A DNA stretch of 64,000 nt, from positions 1-64,000 of the forward strand of contig DASTVV010000145.1 of the NCBI GenBank assembly GCA_035758925.1. Reading direction: 5' to 3'. Shown here in pieces: positions 43,855 to 52,702 of this stretch. Position numbers and translations under genes: made by a program. The DNA comes from DASPMP01 sp035758925 (GTDB lineage: Bacteria > Gemmatimonadota > Gemmatimonadetes > Gemmatimonadales > Gemmatimonadaceae). Every line of letters starts with the position of its first letter. Within the stretch, counting starts at the first letter, position 1. The notes under the pieces were generated by a model. It was not told the DNA's origin. It saw only the letters and a program-made list of their open reading frames with translations, and searched no databases.

Positions 43855-45709
43855 CAGTCGAAAGGCCCTCATATCACTCGCGCTTGCATTCGCCGGTGCC
43901 GCGTGTGCTTCGGTGGGTGGTGCCGGAGGAACAACATCCCTAGGCCGCGGGACAAAGGCCTCGGAAGCGTGGGCCGATTCGGTGATCGCGTCGCTGAGTC
44001 CGCGCGACCGCGCGGCGCAACTCGTGTGGCCGCAGCTGCTCGCGGACTACGCCCCTGACGGTTCGGACAGCTGGGAGCGTGTCGCGACACTCGTCTCCAG
44101 GGAGCACGTTGGCGGATTCGTGATGTCGATCGGGTCGCCGATCGAAACAGCCGCGAAGATCAATGAGCTGCAGCGACTGAGTCCTGTGCCACTGCTGTTC
44201 GGCTCGGATTACGAAGCCGGCGCGGGCTTCCGGACCCGCGGCGGCTACTTTCTTCCGAACGGGATCTACCTCGGTGGCGCTACGCTGTTTCCGCCACAGA
44301 TGGCGCTCGGCGCCACCGGTGACTCCACGCTGGCATATGAACAGGGTCGCGTCACGGCAATCGAGGGTCGCGCCGTCGGTGTCCATTTCGCGTTTGCGCC
44401 GGTACTCGACGTAAACAACAACCCGAACAACCCCGTCATTGGCCCCAGGTCCTTCGGTGAGGATCCGTTGCTCGTCGCCAATCTGGGGTCCGCGATCATT
44501 CGTGGTTTGCAGGAGCACGGGTTGGCGGCCACAGGGAAACATTTTCCGGGACATGGCGACACGGATCAGAACTCTCACCTCGGCATCACGACGGTGAGTG
44601 CCAGCAGGCCGCGGCTCGACAGTCTCGAGCTCGTGCCGTTTCGTCGGGCGGTATCCGCCGGTGTCGCGGCGATCATGACGTTTCACGGCGTCGTTCCCGC
44701 GTTGGACACAACCCCCGTTCCGGCCACGCTTTCTCCCATCGTGATGCGCGGACTGTTGCGTCGGGAAATGGGCTTTGGCGGACTGCTCATCACTGATGCC
44801 CTGGACATGAACGGCGTGCTGGCACGAGTTCGACCAAGCGGCCAGGGAGCCACACTGTCCGGCATTTACGGCGCGATCGATTCGCCAGGGCTGGCGGAGG
44901 TGGTGAAGCTCGCCGTCGACGCCGGGAACGACGTGCTCCTGATGCCGCTTGACGTTCCGACGGCGATCGATGCCGTGGTCTCCGGCGTGAATGAGGGACG
45001 TTTCACGCAGGCGCGCGTGGACTCCTCGGTGCGTCGCGTCCTGCTCTTCAAACACTCGCTCGGACTGCACCGGCGGCGATTCGTCGCGATCGACAGTGTG
45101 CGGCATGTCGTCGGCAGTGCCTCGCACCTCGCGGTGGCGGATCGCATCGCGGAACGCTCCATCACGCTGGCGAAGGATTCTCTCGGCGTCGTTCCTTTCG
45201 TCGTTTCTTCGCCGACACGACCCCGCGTGATGTCCATCACGCTCGCGCCACGCGCCGATCTTGGTGCCGGCGTCGCGTTCGATGCAGAGCTTCGCAGCGC
45301 AGCCGACGTGCGCTCGGAGTGGGTCGACGCGGCAGACCCTTCTGCCGCGCTGGCGCGCGTGAGTGCCCTGGCGGATTCCGCCGAGCTGGTGGTGGTGGGT
45401 TCATATCTCGGAGCGGGAACGCGAGTCGCGAACCTCGGCGCACCAAACGCTATCGTCGATCTCGTGCGCGCCGTCAGTTCGCGGAACCCGCGTACGATCG
45501 TCGTCGCGTTCGGCAATCCGTATTTCTATCAACAGGTGTCGTTTACACCTGCCTACCTGATCGCGTGGGGAGGTTTTCCCGCATCACAGCGCGCCGCGGC
45601 GCGAGCGCTGCTCGGAACCAACGAGATTTCCGGCAGGTTACCCATCGCCATCCCGCCAGCACTGCGACTCGGCGACGGCATTCATCGTTCGGCGCGCGCG
45701 CCGCGCTGA
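43817..45709 (+). CDS. Glycoside hydrolase family 3 lipoprotein (NagZ-like beta-N-acetylglucosaminidase branch)
   Basis: About 630 aa. Signal with lipobox (FAGAACAS). GH3 N-domain with the NagZ-type motif KHFPGHGDTDQNSH, which supplies the His-Asp acid/base, and nucleophile Asp in GLLITDALDMNGV. A GH3 C-domain (about residues 420-620) follows, so it is a two-domain enzyme, unlike short cytosolic NagZ. It likely cleaves beta-GlcNAc from peptidoglycan or chitin fragments outside the cytoplasm. ATG 43817 (GAGG just upstream) overlaps the YggX-like gene by 38 nt. Confidence 0.9.
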   Translation: MWTRARRARSAGSSRKALISLALAFAGAACASVGGAGGTTSLGRGTKASEAWADSVIASLSPRDRAAQLVWPQLLADYAPDGSDSWERVATLVSREHVGGFVMSIGSPIETAAKINELQRLSPVPLLFGSDYEAGAGFRTRGGYFLPNGIYLGGATLFPPQMALGATGDSTLAYEQGRVTAIEGRAVGVHFAFAPVLDVNNNPNNPVIGPRSFGEDPLLVANLGSAIIRGLQEHGLAATGKHFPGHGDTDQNSHLGITTVSASRPRLDSLELVPFRRAVSAGVAAIMTFHGVVPALDTTPVPATLSPIVMRGLLRREMGFGGLLITDALDMNGVLARVRPSGQGATLSGIYGAIDSPGLAEVVKLAVDAGNDVLLMPLDVPTAIDAVVSGVNEGRFTQARVDSSVRRVLLFKHSLGLHRRRFVAIDSVRHVVGSASHLAVADRIAERSITLAKDSLGVVPFVVSSPTRPRVMSITLAPRADLGAGVAFDAELRSAADVRSEWVDAADPSAALARVSALADSAELVVVGSYLGAGTRVANLGAPNAIVDLVRAVSSRNPRTIVVAFGNPYFYQQVSFTPAYLIAWGGFPASQRAAARALLGTNEISGRLPIAIPPALRLGDGIHRSARAPR

Positions 45710-45761
45710 TGCTTCACGAAAATTTCGGTTTCTGCTCGGCAGTCTCTGGCGAATCGAGTCG

Positions 45762-45791
45762 TTGACGGTTGCGCATCGATCGCGATATACT
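45762..45791 (+). promoter_or_regulatory. Distal promoter of the NrtR-like gene
   Basis: TTGACG (45762-45767), 18-bp spacer, TATACT (45786-45791); it would give a leader of about 87 nt reading through the operator downstream. Confidence 0.5.
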
Positions 45792-45846
45792 GCTGCGCTT
45801 CGTGAGCCCGCCACTGCGACGCTGAGGTTCTTCGCCGCGCGGGCTC

Positions 45847-45874
45847 TTGACTTTAGTAGCCATCCGCTACTAAT
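45847..45874 (+). promoter_or_regulatory. Proximal promoter with perfect palindromic operator of the NrtR-like gene
   Basis: A -35-like TTGACT (45847-45852) and -10-like ACTAAT (45869-45874), 16 bp apart, enclose the perfect inverted repeat TTAGTAGC-CATCC-GCTACTAA (45853-45873), 11 bp before the ATG. A repressor bound here would block RNA polymerase, so autoregulation is likely. Confidence 0.65.
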
Positions 45875-45884
45875 TCGAACCCCC

Positions 45885-46586
45885 ATGCGCGAGCGTTCTA
45901 TCGCGGCCCAACGGCCGTCAGTTCGGGCGGTCACGGCCGCGATTGACCTCGCGTTGTTGACTCCACGGGACGGGTCACTCGCGGTGCTGCTGCTGCGATC
46001 CGCCGATGCCCGCGCGCGCGACCGTTGGTTGTTGCCCTGGGATGCGCCCCGTCACGAGGAGCCGCCTGATCAGGCGGCGATGCGATTGGCGCGCGGAGTC
46101 CTCGGCGTGCCGCCGGCGGCGCTCGAGCAGATCGCGGCGTTCGGAAACGGACGCCGGCACCCCGGCGAGGCCCAGCTCTCGGTTTCGTTCGTCGGTCTGG
46201 TGCCGCACAACCCCGCGGCCCAGTCGGCGGATAACGCGCTGTGGGTGGACATCGAGCAGCTGCCGCTGTTGGCACCCAGACATCGCGCAATCGTCGACGC
46301 TGCCGTCGACGTCGTCCGCAAACGCATTGATCAGTCGCCGCTGGCGTTCCGTTTGCTTCCGCCGTCTTTCACGCTCAGCGAGCTGCAGGCCATCTACGAG
46401 CTGCTTCTGGGACGGCCTCTGCACAAGGCCAGCTTCCGGCGCGCGCTGCAGGCGGCGCTGTTGGTCGAGCCGACGGACGAATGGCGCAGCGAAGGGCGCG
46501 GACGGCCTGCGCAACTCTATCGCTACGCGCCCAGACGCCGTCGCGGGACTCGTCGCGGCGTTCGCTTCGACCTGATCGCCGACTAG
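45885..46586 (+). CDS. NrtR-like transcriptional regulator (Nudix-derived domain plus winged helix)
   Basis: 233 aa. Nudix-fold N-domain (TAAIDLALLTPRDGSLAVLLLR, WLLPWDAPRHEEPPDQAAMRLARGVLG) in which the catalytic REXXEE of active Nudix enzymes is missing, as in NrtR-type sensors; then a C-terminal winged helix (FTLSELQAIYELLLGRPLHKASFRRAL). NrtR proteins sense ADP-ribose or sugar derivatives and control NAD or sugar genes. The ATG at 45885 follows the operator; the open frame upstream is untranslated leader. The target pathway is not evident locally. Confidence 0.85.
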   Translation: MRERSIAAQRPSVRAVTAAIDLALLTPRDGSLAVLLLRSADARARDRWLLPWDAPRHEEPPDQAAMRLARGVLGVPPAALEQIAAFGNGRRHPGEAQLSVSFVGLVPHNPAAQSADNALWVDIEQLPLLAPRHRAIVDAAVDVVRKRIDQSPLAFRLLPPSFTLSELQAIYELLLGRPLHKASFRRALQAALLVEPTDEWRSEGRGRPAQLYRYAPRRRRGTRRGVRFDLIAD

Positions 46587-46981
46587 TCCGCCCGCGGCAA
46601 CCGTAGCAGGCCGCGAGCGATCGCAACATTGTCGCACGCGATCCGGTAGAGCTCGCCGAAGCCACGTTCGGGCTCCCAGCCCTCTTCAAGAATCACGGGC
46701 GGCACGTGCCCTGGTCTGCGTTCGCGATCTCCCCGGCGCTCGACGACGACTCGAACGGTTCGATCCGCATGCGGAGACTCGACCAGCTCGATCGCAACGT
46801 AGCCTCCGCCGGGCAGGTCCCGATGGAACAGTCGCTCAGCCGACCGCCGTTCGCGTGTGCCAGTACTGCGTGTCGCGCTTTCCGGCTCCACATCTTCTCC
46901 CGCGCAGCTGTGACCGACGCAACCTGTGCCGCCGCGCTCGGTCGTTGTGCCCGCAAGAGAGGTGCCCCGTCCAGCGCCCAT
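46583..46981 (-). CDS. Hypothetical protein
   Basis: Up to 132 aa; the C-terminal 75 residues (PGGGYVAIELVES...TVRVVVERRGDRERRPGHVPPVILEEG...LYRIACDNVAIARGLLR) look like a real folded domain, while the first 45 residues are low in hydrophobics and may be outside the true gene. No ribosome site precedes the ATG at 46981. The stop codon shares bases with the NrtR stop (convergent CTAG). No family recognised. Confidence 0.5.
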   Translation of the reverse strand: MGAGRGTSLAGTTTERGGTGCVGHSCAGEDVEPESATRSTGTRERRSAERLFHRDLPGGGYVAIELVESPHADRTVRVVVERRGDRERRPGHVPPVILEEGWEPERGFGELYRIACDNVAIARGLLRLPRAD

Positions 46982-47016
46982 GTCCCGACGTGGCGCGACG
47001 AGACGACGTTCGCGGG

Positions 47017-47226
47017 TCAGGAGACTTTCGTTACGTCAGATGCCTGTGGGCCCTTCTGTCCCTGAACGATTTCGAACTCCACGTGGTCGCCTTCCGCCAG
47101 CGACTTGAAACCGGCGCCCTGGATTGCGCTGTAGTGGACGAAAACGTCAGGCCCGCCCTCACGCGAGATGAAGCCGAACCCCTTCGCGTCGTTGAACCAT
47201 TTGACTGTGCCGGTGATGCGAGCCAT
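47017..47226 (-). CDS. Cold-shock protein CspA family
   Basis: 69 aa, a single OB-fold cold-shock domain with RNP1 KGFGFI and RNP2 VFVHYSAI; the N-terminus ITGTVKWFNDAKGFGF is typical. Binds single-stranded RNA/DNA and melts mRNA structure. GGGGGAAGG lies just upstream of the ATG. A second copy is at 63453-63665; they are about 70 percent alike by eye. It lies 96 bp downstream of a co-directional zinc-ribbon gene. Confidence 0.95.
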   Translation of the reverse strand: MARITGTVKWFNDAKGFGFISREGGPDVFVHYSAIQGAGFKSLAEGDHVEFEIVQGQKGPQASDVTKVS

Positions 47227-47322
47227 TGGAGCCTTCCCCCGTAGTGCCGTTCATGTCCTCCACATCGGACCGCTGTGGGAACCTTGGCAAGCTGGGGGCA
47301 AGTTCCATGCACTGCGGGGTTG

Positions 47323-47532
47323 CTACGCGGCTCCTGCGATGTACCGGGCGACTCGACCACACTTGGCGCAGCGCAATGTCACCTGCGCACGCGGCGGTGG
47401 CGGAACGTGATCAGGGTAGCGCTGGATCTCGCCTGAACACGACGGACAACTGAGGGGGGAGCCGGTTCGATCCTTGGCGATAAGGTGCAGAGCTTGCGCT
47501 GGGTTGAACGTCGCCTGGCGCGGCTTGCGCAT
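47323..47532 (-). CDS. Small zinc-ribbon protein
   Basis: 69 aa with two CxxC knuckles, C29/C32 (CPSC) and C55/C58 (CAKC), spaced as in single zinc ribbons. GGAGG 6-7 nt before the ATG supports the start. Probable nucleic-acid or protein binding; no specific family. It may share an mRNA with the cold-shock gene downstream. Confidence 0.75.
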   Translation of the reverse strand: MRKPRQATFNPAQALHLIAKDRTGSPLSCPSCSGEIQRYPDHVPPPPRAQVTLRCAKCGRVARYIAGAA

Positions 47533-47681
47533 AAAAAACCTCCAATCTCGCTGCGGTGCGGCTTGCTCCGGAAAAGGCAGTTGGCGGCGCCGGATCGCCT
47601 GTGATTAGAGGACTCGCGAGCACCGCCGAAGTAACCGGCAATCCATGTAATTCGCTGTCCGCACACATTATGCGTGGTGAC

Positions 47682-48398
47682 ATGAACTTGCGAAGCGTGC
47701 TCATGCTTGCCGCGTCAGTCGCCGCATGCGGGCCGCGCGCTCACATCCCCGCGGTTCCGGCTCCGGCGACGATTCCAAACTCCGTCGACAGTTCTGATGC
47801 GGGTTCCAAGCTCGCCCGTGCGCTCGCGCCGGTGCTCTTCGTTCAACGCGACGAACGGTTCGAACTGGAGCGCGTCGTCGCAGTTCTTCACCCCAGTCGA
47901 CGTGTGATTGCGTATCACCTCCTGTGGCGCGACGACATTCACGGCAGCTGGATCCCGTTCACCATTCCCACTGATCAGGAAACGGTTTGGGTCGGATATG
48001 ACACCGCGGGAGCACCAACGGAGGTGTGGGCGAACTGGCACGGAACGGTGCTGCACACGCCGTGGATCGCTCGCGGTCCGGTCGCAATCAACGTGCAGTG
48101 GGGCAAGCACGGATCGATGCCCCGGGGACTGATCGAGAGCGATCTGCCGGGATTCAAGAAACTGAACGACTTCTATGCCATGCACTATCTCGGCATCTGG
48201 GACATCTGGCTCGGCAAGCTCACTCGTCCCGGACCCGGGTGCTTCTGCCACGACTACCGTCGCTACCGCGAGTTCACGAAACCCAGCGCGCTGAGCGATC
48301 GGATCGACGTGATCGTGCGTACGGCCGATCCCGGGTCAGCTCTCGCTTCCGTGTTTGGGCGGCCCTATTCGCGAAAGCGACTCTGGCCAGCCGGCTGA
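47682..48398 (+). CDS. Lipoprotein of unknown function
   Basis: 238 aa. Lipobox AASVAAC (Cys near 17) after MNLRSVLML. The mature part, about 200 residues, contains YHLLWRDDIHGSWIPFT, EVWANWHGTVLHTPW, VQWGKHGSMPRG and a C-terminal CFCHDY, suggesting a beta-rich fold with aromatic patches; no family is recognised. The ATG at 47682 begins the signal; ATG 47670 is an alternative. It is convergent with the small zinc-ribbon gene, whose stop codon begins at the next base. Confidence 0.7.
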   Translation: MNLRSVLMLAASVAACGPRAHIPAVPAPATIPNSVDSSDAGSKLARALAPVLFVQRDERFELERVVAVLHPSRRVIAYHLLWRDDIHGSWIPFTIPTDQETVWVGYDTAGAPTEVWANWHGTVLHTPWIARGPVAINVQWGKHGSMPRGLIESDLPGFKKLNDFYAMHYLGIWDIWLGKLTRPGPGCFCHDYRRYREFTKPSALSDRIDVIVRTADPGSALASVFGRPYSRKRLWPAG

Positions 48399-48620
48399 TT
48401 ACGACACGTAAACGATGTCGCCTTCCGCATTGATCCCGAGCTCGTGATGTGCGCCGCAGACGCCGCAGACCTTCTCCACGAGCCAGGTGACGGCAAGTGT
48501 GTCGCGCAGGTGCGCAGACGCCGGCTTTACCGAGACGCGCTTGTAGGAATACTCGCCGCAGTTCTCGCACGCATGCGCCTTCGCGATGCGTTCCGCACGC
48601 TCACGAGTGATTGGCCGCAA
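48399..48620 (-). CDS. Small CxxC zinc-ribbon-like protein coupled to the SPFH gene
   Basis: 73 aa with C18/C21 (CENC) and C52/C55 (CGVC) plus a following HH, a likely zinc site. The TTG start at 48620 directly abuts the stop of the SPFH gene; its ribosome site GGAGGAG overlaps that gene's last codons, which decides the start and implies translational coupling. The convergent lipoprotein gene ends at 48398. Function unknown; tight linkage suggests a role with the SPFH protein. Confidence 0.75.
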   Translation of the reverse strand: MRPITRERAERIAKAHACENCGEYSYKRVSVKPASAHLRDTLAVTWLVEKVCGVCGAHHELGINAEGDIVYVS

Positions 48621-49700
48621 TCACTCCTCCGTGCCTGGCTTCCTCTGCTCCCCTGAACGGGTTAGCTGGCCACGAGCCTGGCTCGGGTAACTGGATGGCG
48701 GAGCGGTGGCCGGACCGGCTCCGGTGCCACCACCACGTGTCAACAATTCGCGCAATGCACCAACCGCTCCCATCACCCCTGATGCCTCGGTCGGAAGGAA
48801 GATCGTGGAGCCCTTGCCCTCGGCGAGTCTTGGCAGCGCCTCGAGGTACTTGAGTCCCAGCAGGTACATCGCCGCCTGGCCCTCCGGCAACGATGCCGAA
48901 ATCTGCTTGATCGACTGCGCTTCTGCTTCCGCCATCGCCAGGCGTGCCTCCGCCAGGCCCTGCGCGCGGAGCACCGAGGCGTCCTTCTCGCCTTCGGCCT
49001 TCCGCACCTGTGACTCCTTCAACCCCTCTGCCTCGAGGATCGCCGCACGCTTTCCCGCTTCGGCGTTCGTAACAGCTGCACGACGCTCGCGCTCCGCCCG
49101 CATCTGGAGCTCCATGGCCTGCTGGATGTCGCGAGGCGGTTCAATGGATTGCAGCTCGACGCGCGTCACGTCCACGCCCCAGCTCACTGCGGCCTCTTCG
49201 ATGACTTCCCGCATGCGCTTGTTGATCTGGTCGCGGCTGGCCAGGGTCTGGTCGAGCTCCATCTCGCCCACGATGTTGCGGAGCGTCGTTCTCGTCAGCG
49301 TCTCCAGCGCATACGGTAGGTTCTGGACCGCGTAAGTCGCTTTCTGCGGCTCTGCGATGCGATAGTAGAGCACCGCGTCGATGTCGATGGTGACGTTGTC
49401 CTTGGTGATGACGGGTTGGCTCGGGAAGTTCAGCACCTGCTCGCGCAGGTCGATGCGTGTCGTCGTTCGGGCTGCGATGCGTTTGACGCCCCCGACGTCC
49501 GCTTCCGCGTACCGCACGTCGATGGCCCGCGGCTTCTCGATGAACGGAATCAGCACGTTCAAACCCGATCGGGCGACCCGATGAAAACGGCCGAGGCGCT
49601 CCACCACGAGCACCTCCGCCTGACCCACGATCTTCAGGGCCTTGGACAGTACCATGGCGCCGAAAAACGCGACAACGGCAACTGCGACTAACCCGACCAT
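48621..49700 (-). CDS. SPFH/Band-7 domain membrane protein (stomatin/QmcA-like)
   Basis: 359 aa. N-terminal membrane helix (VGLVAVAVVAFFGAMVL), the SPFH domain (GQAEVLVVERLGRFHRV to VELQSIEPPRDIQQAME), a coiled coil rich in Glu/Ala/Lys (RAERERRAAVTNAEAGKRA), and a C-terminal segment typical of stomatin-like proteins. These oligomerise into membrane microdomain scaffolds and modulate proteases. An NfeD partner, usual for this family, is not adjacent. ATG 49700 is used; a promoter TTGCTG-17-TACAAT lies upstream. Confidence 0.93.
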   Translation of the reverse strand: MVGLVAVAVVAFFGAMVLSKALKIVGQAEVLVVERLGRFHRVARSGLNVLIPFIEKPRAIDVRYAEADVGGVKRIAARTTTRIDLREQVLNFPSQPVITKDNVTIDIDAVLYYRIAEPQKATYAVQNLPYALETLTRTTLRNIVGEMELDQTLASRDQINKRMREVIEEAAVSWGVDVTRVELQSIEPPRDIQQAMELQMRAERERRAAVTNAEAGKRAAILEAEGLKESQVRKAEGEKDASVLRAQGLAEARLAMAEAEAQSIKQISASLPEGQAAMYLLGLKYLEALPRLAEGKGSTIFLPTEASGVMGAVGALRELLTRGGGTGAGPATAPPSSYPSQARGQLTRSGEQRKPGTEE

Positions 49701-49740
49701 GTGTGTGACTCCATTCCCTGTGGGGGACCACGAGCATTTC

Positions 49741-49769
49741 ATTGTATTCGGCGCAGGCGTTGGCAGCAA
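49741..49769 (-). promoter_or_regulatory. Promoter of the SPFH gene
   Basis: On the minus strand TTGCTG (complement of 49764-49769), 17-bp spacer, TACAAT (complement of 49741-49746), 40 nt before the ATG at 49700 and just after the stop of the upstream hydrolase gene. Confidence 0.65.
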
Positions 49770-49773
49770 CGCG

Positions 49774-50655
49774 TCAGGCACTCACGCGTGCGCGCGCGGT
49801 GAGCCAGTCCGACGTCAGCGAAAACACCCGCTCGTGTCCGAAGTCCACCGTGATGACGTGACCAGCCCCCTCCGTCCACACGAGCTCCTTCTCGGCCGAG
49901 CCAATACTCCTGAAGGTTCGCGCGGCGTCCTCGACGCGAATTCGGTTGTCTTCCCGGGACTGGATCATCAGCGTGGGCGATTCTACGGCGCCCAGGGCGC
50001 CACTCGCATCGTGAACCACGTCGTATAAGGCGCGCAGAGCGGCGGGCGTGAAAACTCCCGCGTTTCGAGCTCGGTCCGCGGCGGCACGGTCGTGAATCGA
50101 CTCCTTTCCTCCGGATGGAAAATACGGCAGCGCCGGCCCCCAGATGGAGCTCGTGACCGCTGCGCCTCGAAGGATCGGCCGCATCGCGACATACGGCGAC
50201 AGCAACACCAGCGCGGGAATCTCCCGGTGTTGGGCGGCGAGGGTGATCGCCAATGCACCGCCCATCGAGAGCCCGACAACACCCACCCAGTCGTGCAGCT
50301 CACGAAGAGTGGCATACTCACGCCTCACATCCTCATGCCACGTTTGGGCCCGAACGGAGCCGAATGCCCTCAGCTCCCGTCCGTGCCCCGAGAGCAACGG
50401 CACTCGGACCGCGAAGCCCTCTGCATGCAGATGCCTCGCGAGTCCGGCCAATGCCTGGGGGCTGTCCCCGGCCCCGTGGATCAACAGCACAACGGGCGCC
50501 CCGTTCCGGGGCAGATCGAGCGACTCCGCACCGACAACGATCCCGCCGGCGCCCAGCGCTCGGCGCTCCCTGACTCGTCGTTCGAGATATCGCGGATACA
50601 CAGCCCGAGCGCCCGCCGCGATCGCAACGAGTACCGCGAGGGCCGTCGGCAGCAC
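49774..50655 (-). CDS. Alpha/beta hydrolase (esterase / monoacylglycerol lipase-like)
   Basis: 293 aa. N-terminal hydrophobic anchor (TALAVLVAIAAGARAVY), oxyanion segment LLIHGAGDSP, nucleophile elbow GLSMGG, acid in SREDNRIR and His in GAGHVIT, giving a complete triad. Resembles carboxylesterases and monoglyceride lipases. GTG start at 50655, six nt after the stop of the MoeZ-like gene, without a ribosome site; probably co-transcribed with it. Substrate unknown. Confidence 0.88.
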   Translation of the reverse strand: MLPTALAVLVAIAAGARAVYPRYLERRVRERRALGAGGIVVGAESLDLPRNGAPVVLLIHGAGDSPQALAGLARHLHAEGFAVRVPLLSGHGRELRAFGSVRAQTWHEDVRREYATLRELHDWVGVVGLSMGGALAITLAAQHREIPALVLLSPYVAMRPILRGAAVTSSIWGPALPYFPSGGKESIHDRAAADRARNAGVFTPAALRALYDVVHDASGALGAVESPTLMIQSREDNRIRVEDAARTFRSIGSAEKELVWTEGAGHVITVDFGHERVFSLTSDWLTARARVSA

Positions 50656-50661
50656 GTGCGG

Positions 50662-51768
50662 TCAGTACCGCGGAACTGAGGAGTCGATCTCGCGGCTCCA
50701 GCGGTCGATGCCGCCGGCCAGGCTGCGCGCGCGAAAGCCCTTCGTACGAAGCCAGTGAGCGGCCATGCTGCTGCGGGCTCCGTGGTGACAATACACGACG
50801 AGATCCCTGCGGCGGTCGATCGCATCCACCCGCGACTCCAGATCACCCAGCGGCAGCAACGTCACCCGGGAATCCCTGATCCGTGAAACGGACCACTCCC
50901 ATGGTTCTCGAATGTCCAGAACCTGAACGGAGTCCGTTGCCTGAAGGCGTTGTGCCAACTCGGACGGCTCGATGTCGACATCCTCGTCTTCGTGTTGGAC
51001 CAGCGACACCGGAGCGCGTACCGCAGCGCCACACGCCGAACAATCGGGTCGGCGTTCAAAACGAACCACCCGGACCTCGCCAGTCTTGAAGTCGAGTTGC
51101 CAGAGCCTGCCGACGAGCGGCGCGCCAATGCCGAGCAGGCACTTCAATGCTTCCACGGCCTGGATGGACCCGACCGCGCCAGGTACCGCGCCGAGGACAC
51201 CGATCTCCTCGCAACTCGAGGTTGAGCCGGGAGCGGGCGCTTCGGGGAACACGCAGCGATAGCAGGGTCCGTCCGGTGCGCCAAACACCGAGACCTGTCC
51301 CGAGAATCGCTCCACGCTGCCGTAGATCCAGGTTTTCCCGAGCTCGACGCACGCGTCGTTCACGGCGTAGCGCGTCGAATAGTTGTCGGATCCGTCGACG
51401 ACGATATCGTATTCTGACAGGAGTGCGACAGCGCGTGGCGCCGTTAAACGCTCCTGGTGCGTGTTGATCCTTACGTGGGGATTGAGGCGCGTGAGCGACT
51501 CCGACGCCGATGCCGTCTTGTCGCGACCGACATCCTCGGTCCCGTGCAGAATCTGACGGTGCAGATTGCCGATCTCGACGACGTCGTTGTCGACGAGTCC
51601 GATCGTGCCGACGCCGGCAGCGGCGAGATACAGGGCGACCGGCGATCCAAGGCCTCCCGCTCCCACGATGAGTACGCTCGCGCGGTGCAGTCGTTCCTGG
51701 CCGGACAGACCCACCTCGGGCAGAACGAGCTGCCTGCCATAACGCGCCAGCTCCGCAGCGGTCAGCAT
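50662..51768 (-). CDS. MoeB/ThiF-type adenylyltransferase with C-terminal rhodanese domain (MoeZ-like)
   Basis: 368 aa. E1-like domain: GAGGLGSPVALYLAAAGVG nucleotide site, then GNLHRQI, and two zinc-ligand pairs (CYRC and CSAC). A rhodanese domain follows at about residue 275, with active Cys in YCHHGARS. Such fusions activate the C-terminus of small sulfur carriers (MoaD, ThiS, CysO) by adenylation and then sulfur transfer, for molybdopterin, thiamine or cysteine synthesis. ATG 51768 gives the standard MoeB N-terminus (ELARYGRQLVLPEVG). Confidence 0.93.
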   Translation of the reverse strand: MLTAAELARYGRQLVLPEVGLSGQERLHRASVLIVGAGGLGSPVALYLAAAGVGTIGLVDNDVVEIGNLHRQILHGTEDVGRDKTASASESLTRLNPHVRINTHQERLTAPRAVALLSEYDIVVDGSDNYSTRYAVNDACVELGKTWIYGSVERFSGQVSVFGAPDGPCYRCVFPEAPAPGSTSSCEEIGVLGAVPGAVGSIQAVEALKCLLGIGAPLVGRLWQLDFKTGEVRVVRFERRPDCSACGAAVRAPVSLVQHEDEDVDIEPSELAQRLQATDSVQVLDIREPWEWSVSRIRDSRVTLLPLGDLESRVDAIDRRRDLVVYCHHGARSSMAAHWLRTKGFRARSLAGGIDRWSREIDSSVPRY

Positions 51769-51821
51769 CCGCTTCAATATACCGGCCACACAGCGGATTG
51801 ACCGCCACCGTGCCGGAGACG

Positions 51822-52553
51822 CTACAGCAGTACTGGCGCAGCTGGCAGCGATCCGGAACTCGGCGTCAGAAGGTCGTCCAGCGGGAGTTCCACGCGACCC
51901 ATGATTTGCGAAGGCTGTACGATGAGAGAGCTGCCCTTCCGCTCGATCAGCCCTTCGCCCACGAAGCGTCCCAGTACCAGCGACACCGACTCGCGCGTGG
52001 CGCCGACGAGCTCGCACAGCAGGCGATACCTGTTGGTGTTCAGAACCAGACAACCGTCGTCGCGCGTGAACGTATCGAACGTCGCCATGCGAACGAGCGA
52101 CACGATCAATCGCTGCTCGACGCTCATCGTGGTCAGTTCGCGCAGCTTCTCGAGGAGTGCCGAACGCTCGCCCAGAATCTGGGCCACAAGAGCCGTAGCG
52201 TGATGCGGCTGCTCTCGAAGAAATGAGCGATACCGTCCACCGCTCAGAAAGAGCGTTGTTGCTTCCTCGTCGGCGCGCGCCTCTGTGGAGTATTTTGGCG
52301 CGGCGGACAGCCCTTCCGCACCAAAAGTCTCGCCCGGAGTGGCGATCCATGGGATGAAGCCGCGGCCCGCCCGAACGCGACTTCGCAGGATGACCCGCCC
52401 CTCCAGGACAAGGAAGACGCCGTCGGCCGGCGCTCCCCGCTGATAAATCATGAATCCGGCCGGCCAGACTGCGCGCGCAGCATACGCCAACAATGCGTCA
52501 ACGGTCGCTGACGATAACCGGGTCGCTGTCGCGGCCAGGTGCTCGGCGCCCAT
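51822..52553 (-). CDS. Crp/Fnr family transcriptional regulator
   Basis: About 243 aa. Cyclic-nucleotide-like beta-roll (GFMIYQRGAPADGVFLVLEG, GETFGAEGL), dimerisation helix and a C-terminal winged helix (RYRLLCELVGATRESVSLVLGRF). No cysteines for an Fe-S cluster at the N-terminus, so not a classical FNR. The ATG at 52553 has GAGGGTGG immediately upstream; ATG 52580 is an alternative. It diverges from the hydrogenase-like gene across 150 bp, which it probably regulates. Confidence 0.88.
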   Translation of the reverse strand: MGAEHLAATATRLSSATVDALLAYAARAVWPAGFMIYQRGAPADGVFLVLEGRVILRSRVRAGRGFIPWIATPGETFGAEGLSAAPKYSTEARADEEATTLFLSGGRYRSFLREQPHHATALVAQILGERSALLEKLRELTTMSVEQRLIVSLVRMATFDTFTRDDGCLVLNTNRYRLLCELVGATRESVSLVLGRFVGEGLIERKGSSLIVQPSQIMGRVELPLDDLLTPSSGSLPAAPVLL

Positions 52554-52702
52554 CCACCCTCGCTTCTCGTGACGCGCCATGGGGTTGCAATGTCTGGGCC
52601 GCTCTTGACAGGCGAAGCGAACGGCGCCTCTCTTGCTGTCGGCAAATAGCGCGACGCCGCGCTTCACGATGGTCCGCGAGATACGCACGACGGCGTCCGT
52701 GC

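Noticed and set aside
52493..52702. Arg-rich N-terminal extension of the hydrogenase-like protein
   Set aside because: Antisense to the Crp/Fnr gene start; Arg/Ser-rich shadow sequence.
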